Positions 1 to 8,739 are shown, counted from the stretch's first letter. The stretch is DNA of 52,355 bases from Patescibacteria group bacterium (GCA_028714475.1 JAQTNC010000004.1:31584-83938); one strand, 5' to 3'. A program made the numbers and translations. The notes: a model not told the origin generated them from the sequence alone.

Positions 1-30
1 GCTGCGCTTCGCTCAGGGTATATATTTTAT

Positions 31-51
31 GCCCTGAGCTTGTCGAAGGGC
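31..51. repeat. CCCTGAGC/GTCGAAGGG repeat, uninterrupted copy
   Basis: The 21-base word gccctgagcttgtcgaagggc is imperfectly palindromic. Its reverse complement recurs at 15694-15741, where it is split by a hairpin, so this copy serves as the empty site. A related end, gctgcgcttcgctcaggg, opens the window at 1-18. Confidence 0.8.
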
Positions 52-133
52 ATCCTCGTTCAGGGATAATTTATCTGTTTTTAGCCAAATATTTTTTCAT
101 CTCGCGGCCGCCGCGGAAACCACCCCCACCCCC

Positions 134-162
134 TTGACACTTATCCCCAAACGTGGTAAATT
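134..162 (+). promoter_or_regulatory. Promoter TTGACA-N17-TAAATT for candidate ncRNA
   Basis: A consensus -35 (134-139) is followed after 17 bases by TAAATT (157-162). No open reading frame of note follows. The predicted start near 169 lies just ahead of a long rod-shaped stem ending in a T-run, which makes this look like the promoter of an RNA gene. Confidence 0.5.
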
Positions 163-168
163 TCCCTG

Positions 169-320
169 TTGCCACCTGAACCGGCCTTTAAAGGCAACTC
201 AACACCCCAGTGATTCGCGCTCACGACAAGCATGGGGATTATTCCGAGGGTAGATCGGGTTCCGACTCGACCATTTCTCGGAAGAATCTTCTTGAGCGCG
301 ACTCATTGGGGTGTTTTTTG
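169..320 (+). ncRNA. Candidate structured small RNA, 6S-like rod
   Basis: Bases 201-223 pair with 293-315 over 22 of 23 positions (one G-U, one mismatch), and a T-run starts at 314. Inside, 238-248 pairs with 277-287 at 10 of 11 positions. The two stems are separated by an asymmetric bubble of about 13 bases on the 5' side and about 5 on the 3' side. A short GTTGCC/GGCAAC hairpin precedes the rod. A closing stem, central bubble and apical stem behind a strong promoter is the plan of 6S RNA, but I recognise no 6S sequence signature. It lacks the GGAAGCAGC of SRP RNA. It may be a novel RNA or another palindromic element. Confidence 0.45.
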
Positions 321-353
321 TTGACTATCGAATGACTGATGATATATGTGGTT

Positions 354-480
354 TGCCGCGGGTCCTGCCGCTCCGCACCCCGGACGTGCTCCCCCTCACC
401 ATTTCCGTCGGTGAGGAAAACGGAGCGGAAATGGTGAGGGGTGCGCGCGACCGGGGTCCCCGCTCCGCGTCACCCGCGGC
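354..480. repeat. Palindromic element R3, copy 1
   Basis: The ends form the stem GCCGCGGGT/ACCCGCGGC. The last 38 bases (443-480) are the exact reverse complement of 38394-38431, and the first 22 (354-375) are the reverse complement of 38579-38600. The interior differs: here it is a 15-bp hairpin built from ccctcaccatttccg, absent from the other copy. Conserved ends with exchangeable hairpin fillings are typical of this window. Confidence 0.75.
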
Positions 481-510
481 GTCATTCTTTGTCGGGGTGG
501 TGGGTGTATG

Positions 511-559
511 CGCTCGGCCATCAAATCCCTCCGTTCGCGAACGGAGGGATGGCCTCGCG
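511..559. repeat. Element R4 (cgctcGGCC target) filled with a 26-bp palindrome
   Basis: The target halves cgctcGGCC (511-519) and GGCCtcgcg (551-559) are separated by 31 bases that contain a perfect 26-bp palindrome (525-550, core ccgttcgcgaacgg). The unsplit target cgcgaggccgagcg occurs at 45209-45222. GGCC is present on both sides of the filling. Confidence 0.7.
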
Positions 560-591
560 TAAGGGATATCTTTTTTTTTCGACAGCAATTC

Positions 592-624
592 AAAAACCAC
601 CGGCGGGGGCCGGTGGCTTTTGTT
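592..624 (-). terminator. Terminator of the VanW gene
   Basis: An 8-bp stem CCACCGGC/GCCGGTGG is followed on the minus strand by TTTTT, directly downstream of the VanW stop codon. Confidence 0.85.
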
Positions 625-632
625 TTATTCCC

Positions 633-2594
633 TTATTGCGCGGGGGTGCCGGTTGCGCCAGCGGAGTCTGCCGTCGGCAAGTCCGCGCCGGCCGTCGCTG
701 CGTCGGCAGCAGCCTTGGCCGGATCGACTCCGACCAGGCAGACTTCGCCCCACGGCACGTAGTGGCTGTAGAAATCCTTTTTCTCGACTCGGCCGTCGGG
801 GTAGGTGACGGTGTAGGTGAAGACGGCATCCGCGCCGGCGTGGGGGCTTTCGGTGCATTTGGTCTTGCCCGGCTCCAGATCAGTCGTCTCAATCACCTTT
901 TTCTCCGGCGGCGGCGTGATGTTGTAGACGCGGGAGGCGGTCTGTTCAGCCTTGCGCCCGTCGGAAACGCCCCAGAAGGTGAAGGAGAGCTTGTTGCCCT
1001 CGATGGCCGTGAGGAAAAGGATGGGGTGGCCGGTGTCGTTCTTGAACTTGAGGTCCGGCCACGGCTCGTAGATGGTGGCGTCCTTGCCGGCGCCGATGTA
1101 TTTGCCGTTGCCGTCCTTTTCGTAATAGGAAACGCGGTAGGAATGGTTGCGCCGCTCCAGGATGGGCAGGCCGGCGGCGAGGGCGACGCGGAAGGTGGTC
1201 GTGCCGATTTGGCAGAGGCCGCCGCCGTATTCGGGCACGGTCTTGTTTTGCTTGATGACCAGCTCCTTCAGGTAGCCTTTGGTGCCGTCAATGGTGCCGA
1301 GCGCCTGGAGCAACGAGAAGTCGGCGTCCGCGGGGATGATCAGGCCGTCGAGGCTCTTGGCGCCGACGCCGATGTTGATGCGGCGGTTCTTGGGGCTGCC
1401 CGCGAAATTGGATTCACCGGTGCCGAGGGCTTCCTTGAATCCGTAAGGCGCCGAGGCGGTGGCCGTGTCCAGGTTCGGCGGCGTCGTTTTGGCGACGAGG
1501 ACGAGTGGCATGGCGACCGGCGTGGCGCCGAAGACGGCCTCGTCAACGGACGCAACCGCCGCTGTCTCGTCCACCTCCTCGCCGTCAACGCTCGGCACGA
1601 ATTTGGTGACGCGATCGTCCGTCATCTCGAAGACGGCGTCCGTCGGCAGCACGGCCACGGCCGCGGCGCGGGCTTTGATGTCGGCCCCGGCCTTGTCAGG
1701 GCTGATGCCGAGATGGAAGCCATCGCCCTCCACCTTGACGGCGGTGAGCCACGAGGCCAGCTGGCGCTCGGTGACGGTCCAGCGCAGGGTGCGGAACTGC
1801 AATTCCAGAGGGGCACGGTCGAGCGCGGTTGGGACGTCGGAACGCAGGGGCTCCAGGTCCGCTGTCTTGACTTGGGCGGTGTCCTCGAAGAAGCGCAAGG
1901 CAATGGGCGGCGTGGCCGCGAGGTGCCGGATGCGGTTCTCGGCCGCCTTCAGCACCGCCTCCGTGTCCAGTCGGTAACCGGAACGGTCGGGCTCGATGGT
2001 GATGACGGGCTGGCCATTCGCGTCGAGGGTGGCGGAAAAGGCGGCGTCGCGCGGCGGCTCCGGCGGTTGTGGCGCTTTGACGCGGATGGCGTCGGCCAGG
2101 ACCTGTTGGTCAATGGTCACGGGCAAGTCCACGGTCACGCCGAAGACGTATGACTGCAGGCGTTCGGAGGTCGCGGTCACGGTACCGCCGTCACGTCCGA
2201 CGGCCATGGCATCTTGTACGGCCTTGGCGAGGTCGAAGCGAGCGGCTGGTGCCGTGAGGCCTTCTTCCGGGGCGGCTATCGCGACTTGGAAATGCTCATC
2301 GCCGGAAAGGATCTCCAAACGGAAGGATTTGACCGCGGCATCGACGGCCTTGGTCGCCTCGGCGGCGCTCAAGCCCCCGACTTCCACCGGGCCGATGGCG
2401 ACGCCTTGGACAATGCGACCGGATTCGGCCTCTACGGTGAAGCCAGCAAAACCCGCGGCCACTACGAGCGCGATCAGCAAGAAAATTGCCAAGGCATGAA
2501 CGCGCTTGGCCCAGCGACGGCGACCGGTCTTGGAACGGCCGCCGGTCATCTTGGTCGAGAGGAAACTGCCGAATTTTCCGGAGGCGGCGGACAT
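633..2594 (-). CDS. VanW family membrane-anchored protein
   Basis: The 653-residue protein has a basic N-terminus and a signal-anchor helix near residues 31-52. Next come extracellular segments of the kind found in peptidoglycan-binding domain 4 (GVAIGPVEVGGLSAAEAT near 64). The VanW domain follows (PADADFSLL near 420, YGGGLCQIGTT near 456). The C-terminal tail is Ala/Thr-rich and low complexity. VanW proteins are envelope-associated with no settled enzymatic role; the L,D-transpeptidase-like architecture suggests cell-wall interaction. It starts 12 bases after the Hsp20 gene on the same strand, so the two are probably cotranscribed. The family call is firm, the function is not. Confidence 0.88.
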   Translation of the reverse strand: MSAASGKFGSFLSTKMTGGRSKTGRRRWAKRVHALAIFLLIALVVAAGFAGFTVEAESGRIVQGVAIGPVEVGGLSAAEATKAVDAAVKSFRLEILSGDEHFQVAIAAPEEGLTAPAARFDLAKAVQDAMAVGRDGGTVTATSERLQSYVFGVTVDLPVTIDQQVLADAIRVKAPQPPEPPRDAAFSATLDANGQPVITIEPDRSGYRLDTEAVLKAAENRIRHLAATPPIALRFFEDTAQVKTADLEPLRSDVPTALDRAPLELQFRTLRWTVTERQLASWLTAVKVEGDGFHLGISPDKAGADIKARAAAVAVLPTDAVFEMTDDRVTKFVPSVDGEEVDETAAVASVDEAVFGATPVAMPLVLVAKTTPPNLDTATASAPYGFKEALGTGESNFAGSPKNRRINIGVGAKSLDGLIIPADADFSLLQALGTIDGTKGYLKELVIKQNKTVPEYGGGLCQIGTTTFRVALAAGLPILERRNHSYRVSYYEKDGNGKYIGAGKDATIYEPWPDLKFKNDTGHPILFLTAIEGNKLSFTFWGVSDGRKAEQTASRVYNITPPPEKKVIETTDLEPGKTKCTESPHAGADAVFTYTVTYPDGRVEKKDFYSHYVPWGEVCLVGVDPAKAAADAATAGADLPTADSAGATGTPAQ

Positions 2595-2606
2595 GGTCAG
2601 TAGGTG

Positions 2607-3062
2607 TCAGCGTTCTATCACGTCAATGCGGTGGCTGCGGGTCAGTTTAGGGAGGCGGACGGTCAGGATGCCGTTCTGGAGCGCGGCGGTAATCTGGTCA
2701 GCGACGATTTCCGAAGGCAGGACAAGGGTGCGGGAGAAGGAACCCCAATGGCATTCGCTGACGACGAGGCGACCGGACCGGAAGTCATCGTCGTGGTGGC
2801 GCTCACCGCGGATGGTCAGCAGGTCGTTATGCACGAAAACTTCCAGGTCTTCGGGATTGACGCCAGCGATGGCCGACCGGATGACGATTTCGTCGTCGGT
2901 CTCGTGAACGTCAACCGCCAATTGGCCCTCGACCCCCTCGGCCAGCCAATCGTCGGCGGCCGCGGTTTCCTTGGTCAGGGGTTCGGCGGCCTCCGGGAAG
3001 AGGAGCATATCCTCGTCGGATCCCGAGCCGGGTTGTTGTTTAAGCGATAGGTTTATTCCCAT
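2607..3062 (-). CDS. Small heat shock protein Hsp20 (alpha-crystallin domain)
   Basis: An ATP-independent holdase that binds unfolding proteins. The ATG at 3062 (MGINLSLKQQ, 151 aa) is preferred over the 168-aa ORF start because the extra 17 residues are not family-like. The alpha-crystallin domain spans roughly residues 50-150. It has a DVHETDDEIVIRSAIAGV strand pair, the VFVHNDLLTIRGER segment and the conserved ALQNGILTVRLPK close of the domain. The N-terminal arm is acidic. It precedes the VanW gene by 12 bases on the same strand. No CIRCE-like operator is obvious upstream. Confidence 0.9.
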   Translation of the reverse strand: MGINLSLKQQPGSGSDEDMLLFPEAAEPLTKETAAADDWLAEGVEGQLAVDVHETDDEIVIRSAIAGVNPEDLEVFVHNDLLTIRGERHHDDDFRSGRLVVSECHWGSFSRTLVLPSEIVADQITAALQNGILTVRLPKLTRSHRIDVIER

Positions 3063-3193
3063 AGACGTGTGTATCTTTAGTCCGAGTATAACACCGCGCC
3101 GAGTTGTCAACAAGCGAAATTATAGGTCGGGACGGCCATCACGCTGGCCAGCGCGACCAGGCCAGTCTTTCCCTGACATTTCCTAAAAGGTGC

Positions 3194-3199
3194 TATAAT
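3194..3199 (+). promoter_or_regulatory. -10 box TATAAT of the SPFH gene
   Basis: A perfect TATAAT lies 45 bases upstream of the chosen ATG at 3245. The nearest -35 candidate, CTGACA at 3173, is only 15 bases away. No Shine-Dalgarno sequence is seen before the ATG. Confidence 0.55.
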
Positions 3200-3244
3200 G
3201 GAACAAATATTTTTTTCGCCGAATCCGGCTCAACCAAAAACCGT

Positions 3245-4045
3245 ATGTATATTCCGCTTATAGTCATCGTCCTCCTCCTCCTTTTGGCCTGCTTACGTCA
3301 GGTCAACCAGTACGAGCGCGGCGTCAGGTTCACCATGGGGCGCTTCTCAAGCGTCGCGGAACCGGGTTGGCGCATCGTCATCCCCGTTTTCCAGAGCATG
3401 ACCAAGGTGGATATGCGCCTCAAGGCCGTGGACGTGCCCCCACAGGAAGCCATTACCAAGGACAACGTCTCGGCCAAGGTCAACGCCGTCATCTACTATA
3501 AGGTGGTCGATTCCGCCAAGGCCATCATTGAGGTTGAGTCGGCTTATTACGCGGTGCTCCAGCTCGCCCAGACGACCATGCGCAACATCGTCGGCGAATG
3601 CACGCTCGATGAGCTGTTGTCCCAACGCCAGCAGATTTCCGACAAGATTGAGAGCATCGTGGACAAGGTGACGCTGGATTGGGGCGTCGAGGTCACGTCG
3701 GTCGAGCTCAAGGACATCAACCTGCCGACCGACATGGTCCGCACCATCGCCAAGCAGGCCGAGGCCGAGCGCGAACGGCGGGCCGTCATCATCAATGCCG
3801 AGGGCGAGGTGGCGGCCGCCGAGAATCTGGCCAGGGCCGCGGAAATCCTGGCGCGCCACCCAGGCGCGCTCCATCTGCGTACGCTCAATTCCATCAATGA
3901 CATCTCTTCCGACCAGTCGAACACCGTCATCTTCACCGTGCCGCTCGAGGTCCTGCAGTCGTACATCGGATACAAGAACCTGTCGGCCATCCCGAACCTG
4001 CCGCCGACCGTCCAGAAGGCGCTGGGCGCGGTGCCGCAACAGTAA
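3245..4045 (+). CDS. SPFH/Band 7 (stomatin-like) membrane protein
   Basis: Membrane scaffold of the stomatin/prohibitin/HflC superfamily, which organises membrane microdomains and often partners with proteases such as FtsH. The 266-aa form starts at MYIPLIVIVLLLLL, a single N-terminal helix. The 47 codons upstream in the ORF overlap the promoter and are unlikely to be translated. The Band 7 domain spans about residues 20-200 (NQYERGVRFTMGRF, then VDMRLKAVDVPPQEAITKDN). It is followed by the Ala/Glu-rich helix EAERERRAVIINAEGE typical of the family. An ftsH gene exists in the window but 42 kb away. A shared terminator separates this gene from the convergent kinase. Confidence 0.92.
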   Translation: MYIPLIVIVLLLLLACLRQVNQYERGVRFTMGRFSSVAEPGWRIVIPVFQSMTKVDMRLKAVDVPPQEAITKDNVSAKVNAVIYYKVVDSAKAIIEVESAYYAVLQLAQTTMRNIVGECTLDELLSQRQQISDKIESIVDKVTLDWGVEVTSVELKDINLPTDMVRTIAKQAEAERERRAVIINAEGEVAAAENLARAAEILARHPGALHLRTLNSINDISSDQSNTVIFTVPLEVLQSYIGYKNLSAIPNLPPTVQKALGAVPQQ

Positions 4046-4046
4046 T

Positions 4047-4077
4047 AAAAAAGCCGCTCCGTGAGGGGCGGCTTTTT
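4047..4077. terminator. Bidirectional terminator between SPFH and kinase genes
   Basis: The hairpin AAAAAGCCGC...GCGGCTTTTT has A- and T-runs on both sides and lies between convergent stop codons, so it can serve both strands. Confidence 0.88.
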
Positions 4078-4091
4078 CGGATGGGTTCAAA

Positions 4092-5699
4092 TCACTTTCC
4101 TTTGCCTTCAATCGGCTCGTCCGTCAGTAGGCTGATGAAGAAGGTCGTGCCGTTTGGCGAGGTTTCGAAACGGATGTCGCCGCCCATGAGCTTCACGAAT
4201 TGCTTGGCGAGGTAGAGGCCGAGACCCGCCCCATGCGTCTCCCCGCCCTGGTTGATGTTCTCGGTCTTGATGTCGAAAATGGTGGCCCGTGCCTCCCTGG
4301 GGATGCCACTCCCGCTGTCGCTCACGGCCAACTCAACGATGCCGGGTCGGCCGGGTTGGCTGTAGATTTCGACGTCGGAGCCGTCCGGGCCGTACCTGAT
4401 GGCGTTGTCAACGATGTTCCGCAAGGCCTCTGCGGCTTTGAGGCGGTCGACCCAAACGCCGATGTCCGTCGGCACGTTCACGATGAATTTGATTTTTTTA
4501 TCGGCGGCCACGGAGCGCAGCGGCTTCAGGGCGTCTTCCACGATATCCGAAAGAGGGATCTTGGCGGCGCTGATCTTGAGCACGCCGCGCTCGATGCGGG
4601 ACATGTTGAGGATGTCATCAATCAGCTTGGCGGCATTGCGGACGATGATGTGCATGTCCATCACCGGTTCCTTCATTTCCTGGGGTAAGCGATGCTCGTC
4701 GAAAAAGGCCTCGACAATCCAGGCCATTTCCGTAATGGGCGCCCGTAGCTGATGGGAAATCAGGGAGACCGTGCTTCTCTCGCGCTCATAAGCGGCTTGA
4801 AGGAGTCGGCGTCGACGTTCGAGGGCAATCATGAGGGCACCGAGAATGGCCACCACAAAGAGCGCGAAAAAGGCATAGACAACGGTCTGTTTCAGGTAGA
4901 TGGGTTGTCCGGTGTTGAAGACCCGAATGATCCAGACCTGGTCCGCGACGCTGATTTGCTTCGAGCTTTGAATGGAGCTCGTCGGCACGGTCGGCGGATT
5001 GGTTGTTATCTCGCTGTCGCCGACCGGATTGATGATGTGCCGTCCGTCGGCCGTAAAGATGTCAGTGCCGCCCATCGGCACCGTGATATTGTTCGCTACG
5101 ACATCCCCATCCAGCCCCTTGGCATAGAGAGTCTCGGCGGCACGGGACAGGAAAGATTCCAAGCCGACGACAACCACGGCACTGCCAAGGTAGTCGTTGC
5201 CTTTGTAAACGGGATGGAAAAGCACGAAACCTGGATAGCCTTGGCGCAACATGTGTGGCGGCGTGCTGGTGGAGATGTGCCGCAGCTTGGCGGCCTTGAG
5301 TGCGGTAATTCGTTCGGTGTTGATTTTGACTGACGTGCCAACCGTCTTCAGGTTGGCGTCATTTTCGGGGAAGACGAAGCGGACGGTGTCGTTCGCGTCA
5401 ACCCACTCAAGGGTCACTTGTCGGTCGAGGCCGGTCAGGGCTAGTTCGGAAAACGTCGTGAACCCGTCATGCGTCACTTCTTGTGAAGCGGCTTGCAGGC
5501 CAGCCAGGCTTTGTGCGAAAAGCAGGAGGTGTTGGGCCTCACCGTTGATGATGGCCGCGACATCAGAGGTGTTGTTGGCGGTGAGCTGTTCATCCGCCAG
5601 GCGGTTCAGGCGATAGACTATAAGAACGCTGGCCGCCGTGGTCGCCAAAAGAGCCACTAGGGACAGGCTGATGGACAAGGGCAAGGCCTTCAGGCGCAT
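4092..5699 (-). CDS. Membrane sensor histidine kinase
   Basis: Autophosphorylating receptor of a two-component system. The 535-aa form from MRLKALPLS is preferred over the 548-aa ORF because a TATAAT box ends only 10 bases upstream of it. It has helix 1 near residues 4-29, an extracellular CHASE/Cache-like sensor up to about 265, and helix 2 near 270-292. The HisKA box is SLISHQLRAPI (His near 315) and the ATPase boxes are NIVDNAIRYG, DSGSGIP and GAGLGLY. The HQLRAP form of the H-box is seen in CPR kinases. No response regulator gene is adjacent. Confidence 0.93.
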   Translation of the reverse strand: MRLKALPLSISLSLVALLATTAASVLIVYRLNRLADEQLTANNTSDVAAIINGEAQHLLLFAQSLAGLQAASQEVTHDGFTTFSELALTGLDRQVTLEWVDANDTVRFVFPENDANLKTVGTSVKINTERITALKAAKLRHISTSTPPHMLRQGYPGFVLFHPVYKGNDYLGSAVVVVGLESFLSRAAETLYAKGLDGDVVANNITVPMGGTDIFTADGRHIINPVGDSEITTNPPTVPTSSIQSSKQISVADQVWIIRVFNTGQPIYLKQTVVYAFFALFVVAILGALMIALERRRRLLQAAYERERSTVSLISHQLRAPITEMAWIVEAFFDEHRLPQEMKEPVMDMHIIVRNAAKLIDDILNMSRIERGVLKISAAKIPLSDIVEDALKPLRSVAADKKIKFIVNVPTDIGVWVDRLKAAEALRNIVDNAIRYGPDGSDVEIYSQPGRPGIVELAVSDSGSGIPREARATIFDIKTENINQGGETHGAGLGLYLAKQFVKLMGGDIRFETSPNGTTFFISLLTDEPIEGKGK

Positions 5700-5708
5700 A
5701 TCACTCGT

Positions 5709-5714
5709 ATTATA
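5709..5714 (-). promoter_or_regulatory. -10 box TATAAT giving a leaderless kinase mRNA
   Basis: On the minus strand TATAAT stands about 10 bases before the ATG at 5699. The transcript would begin at or within a few bases of the start codon. No Shine-Dalgarno sequence is present. Confidence 0.55.
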
Positions 5715-5803
5715 CAAAATTTTTCGCGGTTGAGCCATGCCAAGAAGTTCTGTTGTCGTGACGACCGTCGCTTGGTAAAGTAGGTCGAGACATTGGTCAT
5801 CAT

Positions 5804-7522
5804 ATGAAAGGTTTCCTGTTATTCACTTGGAAGCTGCTCAGACCGCACCGGGGCATCTTGTGGCTGTGCGGCGGTTTGGCCGTGGTCGCGGCGGCACTCG
5901 ACACCGCTGGCCCGCTGCTTATGGGGCGGGTGTTGGATGCGGCGGGTCAGCGAACGGCCTTGCCGGGTTTGTTCATGCTGGTGGTGGCGTGGGCCGTCTT
6001 GCGGCTCGTGGCCGAGACGACGCGCAACTACTTGGCCCTGCGCGGGGATTTTCTGGCGAGCGAAGCCAGCATCGCGGTTTTCCGCGATTTCGCGGCCCGC
6101 ATCCTGAACAAGCCGATGGCGTTCCATCACGGCACGAAGATCAGCCAGATGAACGAGCGGCTCGGTCGCCTGCGTTGGGAGATGTTCAACCTGATTTACG
6201 CCGGCCCTTTCGATTTGGCGCCGGCGGTGCTGGCGATGCTGGCCATCCTGGTTTACGTGGCCACGCTCGATTGGCGCATCGCCGTCGGGATATCGTCGGC
6301 GCTCGCGGTTTACATTTGGCTGACAGCCGAACGAACGGCGAAATATACGGAACTGCGGCGCGTCTGGGACGAGAAGGATTCGAAGGCGACCGGCATCGCG
6401 TGGGACGCGCTGCGCAACATTCTCGTGGTGAAATCCACTACCAACGAGCGGCTCATGACCGAACGTCTGGCGAGCGGCATGGCGGAGTCGCATGAGGCAT
6501 ATGCGAAAAGCAGTTGGCACGATTTCTTAACCAACATCGGGCAGACGGCGGCCGTGACCGGGGCCGGCCTGCTGACGTTGGCTTTCGGCGCGGCTGGCGT
6601 GGCGGCCGGGCGCCTCACGGTCGGTCAGCTGGCCGCGCTCATGGCTTACGCCCTGTCGATTTTTGGTTACGTCCGTTACATGAATTGGCAGTTCCGGTCG
6701 GCCCTGCGTTCCTACGCCGGATGGCGGGAGCTGAACGACGGTCTGCTTGATCCGCCGGAGGATTTCCTTTCCGGCGAGGCGGTCGCGTTCAAGGGGCAGG
6801 TCGAGTTCTGCGATGTCCATTTTTCCTATAACGAACGGCGCGCAGTGCTCAAGGATGTTTGCTTCAAGGTTCTGCCGGGAACTTCGGTCGCCGTCGTCGG
6901 CGAGTCGGGGGAGGGCAAGACGACGCTCATGGATTTATTGGGCCGTTATTACGAGCCGGACGCCGGCTCCATCCTGCTCGATGGCCGCGACATCCGCACC
7001 ATCAATCTTCGTTCGCTCCGCGAACAGATGGCTTACGTGCCGCAGGACTTGACCCTGTTTCATGAGAGCCTGGATTTCAACATCCGCTACGGGCGCATGG
7101 ATGCGACGGACGAGGAAGTGCATGAGGCAGCGCGGCTCGCCGGTTTGGGGCCGTTCATCGAATCCCTGCCGGAAAAATATGCGACCGTGGTCGGCGAGCG
7201 CGGGTTGAAGCTGTCGGGCGGAGAACGTCAGCGAGTGGCGCTGGCGCGCGCTTTCCTGCGCGATCCGCGCCTCCTGATTCTCGACGAGCCGACCTCGAAT
7301 CTCGACAGCAAGACCGAGGAAATCATCCGCGCTTCGCTCCGTCAGCTCATGGCTGGGCGAACGACCTTCATCATCGCCCATCGGCTGAAGACCGCCTCGG
7401 AAGCAGACATGATTCTCGTGCTCAAGGACGGCCGGATTGTCGAGGCTGGTCGGCATGAGGAGTTGGCGGCGCGAACTGACGGCGCCTATCGCGCCCTGCT
7501 TGACGCGCAAGGGTTGCGGTGA
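5804..7522 (+). CDS. ABC transporter, fused permease-ATPase (type IV exporter, MsbA/MDR-like)
   Basis: A half-transporter that would dimerise in the membrane and export a lipid, peptide or drug. The substrate cannot be read from sequence. The N-terminal 320 residues carry about six helices. The ATPase domain has Walker A GESGEGKTT (residues 366-374), a Q-loop at VPQDLTLF, signature LSGGERQR near 470, Walker B LLILDEPT near 490, and H-loop IIAHR. Length 572 aa is normal for the family. The next ORF starts 12 bases after its stop and may be cotranscribed. Confidence 0.95.
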   Translation: MKGFLLFTWKLLRPHRGILWLCGGLAVVAAALDTAGPLLMGRVLDAAGQRTALPGLFMLVVAWAVLRLVAETTRNYLALRGDFLASEASIAVFRDFAARILNKPMAFHHGTKISQMNERLGRLRWEMFNLIYAGPFDLAPAVLAMLAILVYVATLDWRIAVGISSALAVYIWLTAERTAKYTELRRVWDEKDSKATGIAWDALRNILVVKSTTNERLMTERLASGMAESHEAYAKSSWHDFLTNIGQTAAVTGAGLLTLAFGAAGVAAGRLTVGQLAALMAYALSIFGYVRYMNWQFRSALRSYAGWRELNDGLLDPPEDFLSGEAVAFKGQVEFCDVHFSYNERRAVLKDVCFKVLPGTSVAVVGESGEGKTTLMDLLGRYYEPDAGSILLDGRDIRTINLRSLREQMAYVPQDLTLFHESLDFNIRYGRMDATDEEVHEAARLAGLGPFIESLPEKYATVVGERGLKLSGGERQRVALARAFLRDPRLLILDEPTSNLDSKTEEIIRASLRQLMAGRTTFIIAHRLKTASEADMILVLKDGRIVEAGRHEELAARTDGAYRALLDAQGLR

Positions 7523-7534
7523 AATAAATAATAC

Positions 7535-8167
7535 ATGGCACCGGTCATCAGCTTTTTCACCGCCGTTATCGCCGGCTGTCTGACGTTTGCCGGTTATTGG
7601 TGGTACAACCGCAACATCGGACGCCACGAAACTCGACCCAACATCGTGGCTTGGTTTATTTGGGCCGTGGACGGCACCCTCGGCTTCCTCACTTTTTTCA
7701 CGTTCACCGGCGACGGCTTGAAGTCATTTAATTCCGGCGTGAGCGCCGCAATTTGCGTCTTGACTTTCTTGTGGGTTTTGCGTTGCGGTTACTGGCTCAA
7801 GCCGACGTCTTTGGAAATATTCAGCGGCGTGACGGCTCTGGTGGTGCTGGCACTTTGGTGGAGCGACCCGGCTGGTCCATGGGCGAACGTCACCCTTAAC
7901 GTCGCGGGCATCATTCCGTACGCCGTCACGGCGAGCGGCGTCTGGCGGGAGCCGCGCGCCGAAATGGCTGGCCCTTGGCTCGTCTGGGCCGCGGCGGGCG
8001 GGTTCTCTGTCGCGACCGTGCTGTTGCGCTGGTCAGGCCGCCCCGTTGAGCTTTTCGGGCCGGTTCTGGTGATGATCTGCAACCTGGGTGTCGGCCTGTT
8101 GGCGACACGACAGCGGTTGACCGGCGTCGGGCACATTGGGGCTGGGGCTGTCCGAGTGGTAAAATAA
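7535..8167 (+). CDS. Multi-pass membrane protein, unknown function
   Basis: A 210-aa hydrophobic protein with roughly seven predicted helices. The order is short helix, RPNIVAWFIWAVDG, several more helices, and a short basic tail. The paired-helix layout and the P-N-x-x-A-W segment resemble PQ-loop or SWEET-like membrane proteins common in CPR, but I cannot assign a family. It lies 12 bases downstream of the ABC exporter and probably shares its transcript. Confidence 0.75.
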   Translation: MAPVISFFTAVIAGCLTFAGYWWYNRNIGRHETRPNIVAWFIWAVDGTLGFLTFFTFTGDGLKSFNSGVSAAICVLTFLWVLRCGYWLKPTSLEIFSGVTALVVLALWWSDPAGPWANVTLNVAGIIPYAVTASGVWREPRAEMAGPWLVWAAAGGFSVATVLLRWSGRPVELFGPVLVMICNLGVGLLATRQRLTGVGHIGAGAVRVVK

Positions 8168-8214
8168 TATTGGCTCCACCAACGGACGCCAAGAATCACG
8201 TTAATCGCCTAAAT

Positions 8215-8739
8215 ATGTCACGTTTTCTTTTTGTCATCGTTTTGATTCTTATCGGCGGCATCGTGGTCTTGGGTATTTTGGTTCGGTCCCAGAACCTCAC
8301 CATCGCCGCCTTGAGCGAGTCTGTGGCGTCGCTTTCGACGAACGTTTACGACATCGTTAAGCAGAAGGGCACGGAATTGCGTCGGACCGGCGAAATGGCC
8401 GCCACCAAGATGTCCAATCCTGCTTCACAGAACTGCAGCGGCGTGGGCGGAAAATTGAGCATCGAGAAACGGCCGGATGGCGGCGAATACGGCATCTGCT
8501 CGTTTGGGGCCAACATGGAATGCGAGGAGTGGGCGCTCATGCGCGGCGAATGCGCACAGGGCGGCGCGGACGTCAGCATGACCTCAAACGCGGCCGACCG
8601 CTTCTGCATCATCACGGGCCACGAGTTGATCAAGCCGGGCGACACGGAGAAAGCCGGCCTTTGTCGGATAGACAACAAGGAATGTTCGGCGCAGGAATAT
8701 TTCGATACCGGCGAGTGCAAGTATTCGGTGGTGGAGTAG
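8215..8739 (+). CDS. Secreted/membrane-anchored DUF333 protein
   Basis: The 174-aa form starts at MSRFLFVIVLILIGG, an N-terminal anchor. The ORF track start (TTG at 8170) would add 15 unlikely residues. A DUF333 (YoaF/hemolysin-like) domain follows: NPASQNCSGVGGKL, then GGEYGICSF and CEEWALMRGEC. A second, diverged copy appears as CIITGHELI...CRIDNKECSAQEYFDTGEC. Even spacing of cysteines suggests disulfides outside the cell. DUF333 has no established function. A strong terminator follows. Confidence 0.8.
   Translation: MSRFLFVIVLILIGGIVVLGILVRSQNLTIAALSESVASLSTNVYDIVKQKGTELRRTGEMAATKMSNPASQNCSGVGGKLSIEKRPDGGEYGICSFGANMECEEWALMRGECAQGGADVSMTSNAADRFCIITGHELIKPGDTEKAGLCRIDNKECSAQEYFDTGECKYSVVE

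Noticed and set aside
169-320. SRP RNA, tmRNA or RNase P RNA
   Set aside because: None of their conserved sequence signatures is present; only the overall rod shape resembles 6S RNA.
441-2153. A 570-aa plus-strand ORF opposite the VanW gene
   Set aside because: Antisense shadow; the minus-strand frame has a signal anchor and VanW motifs.
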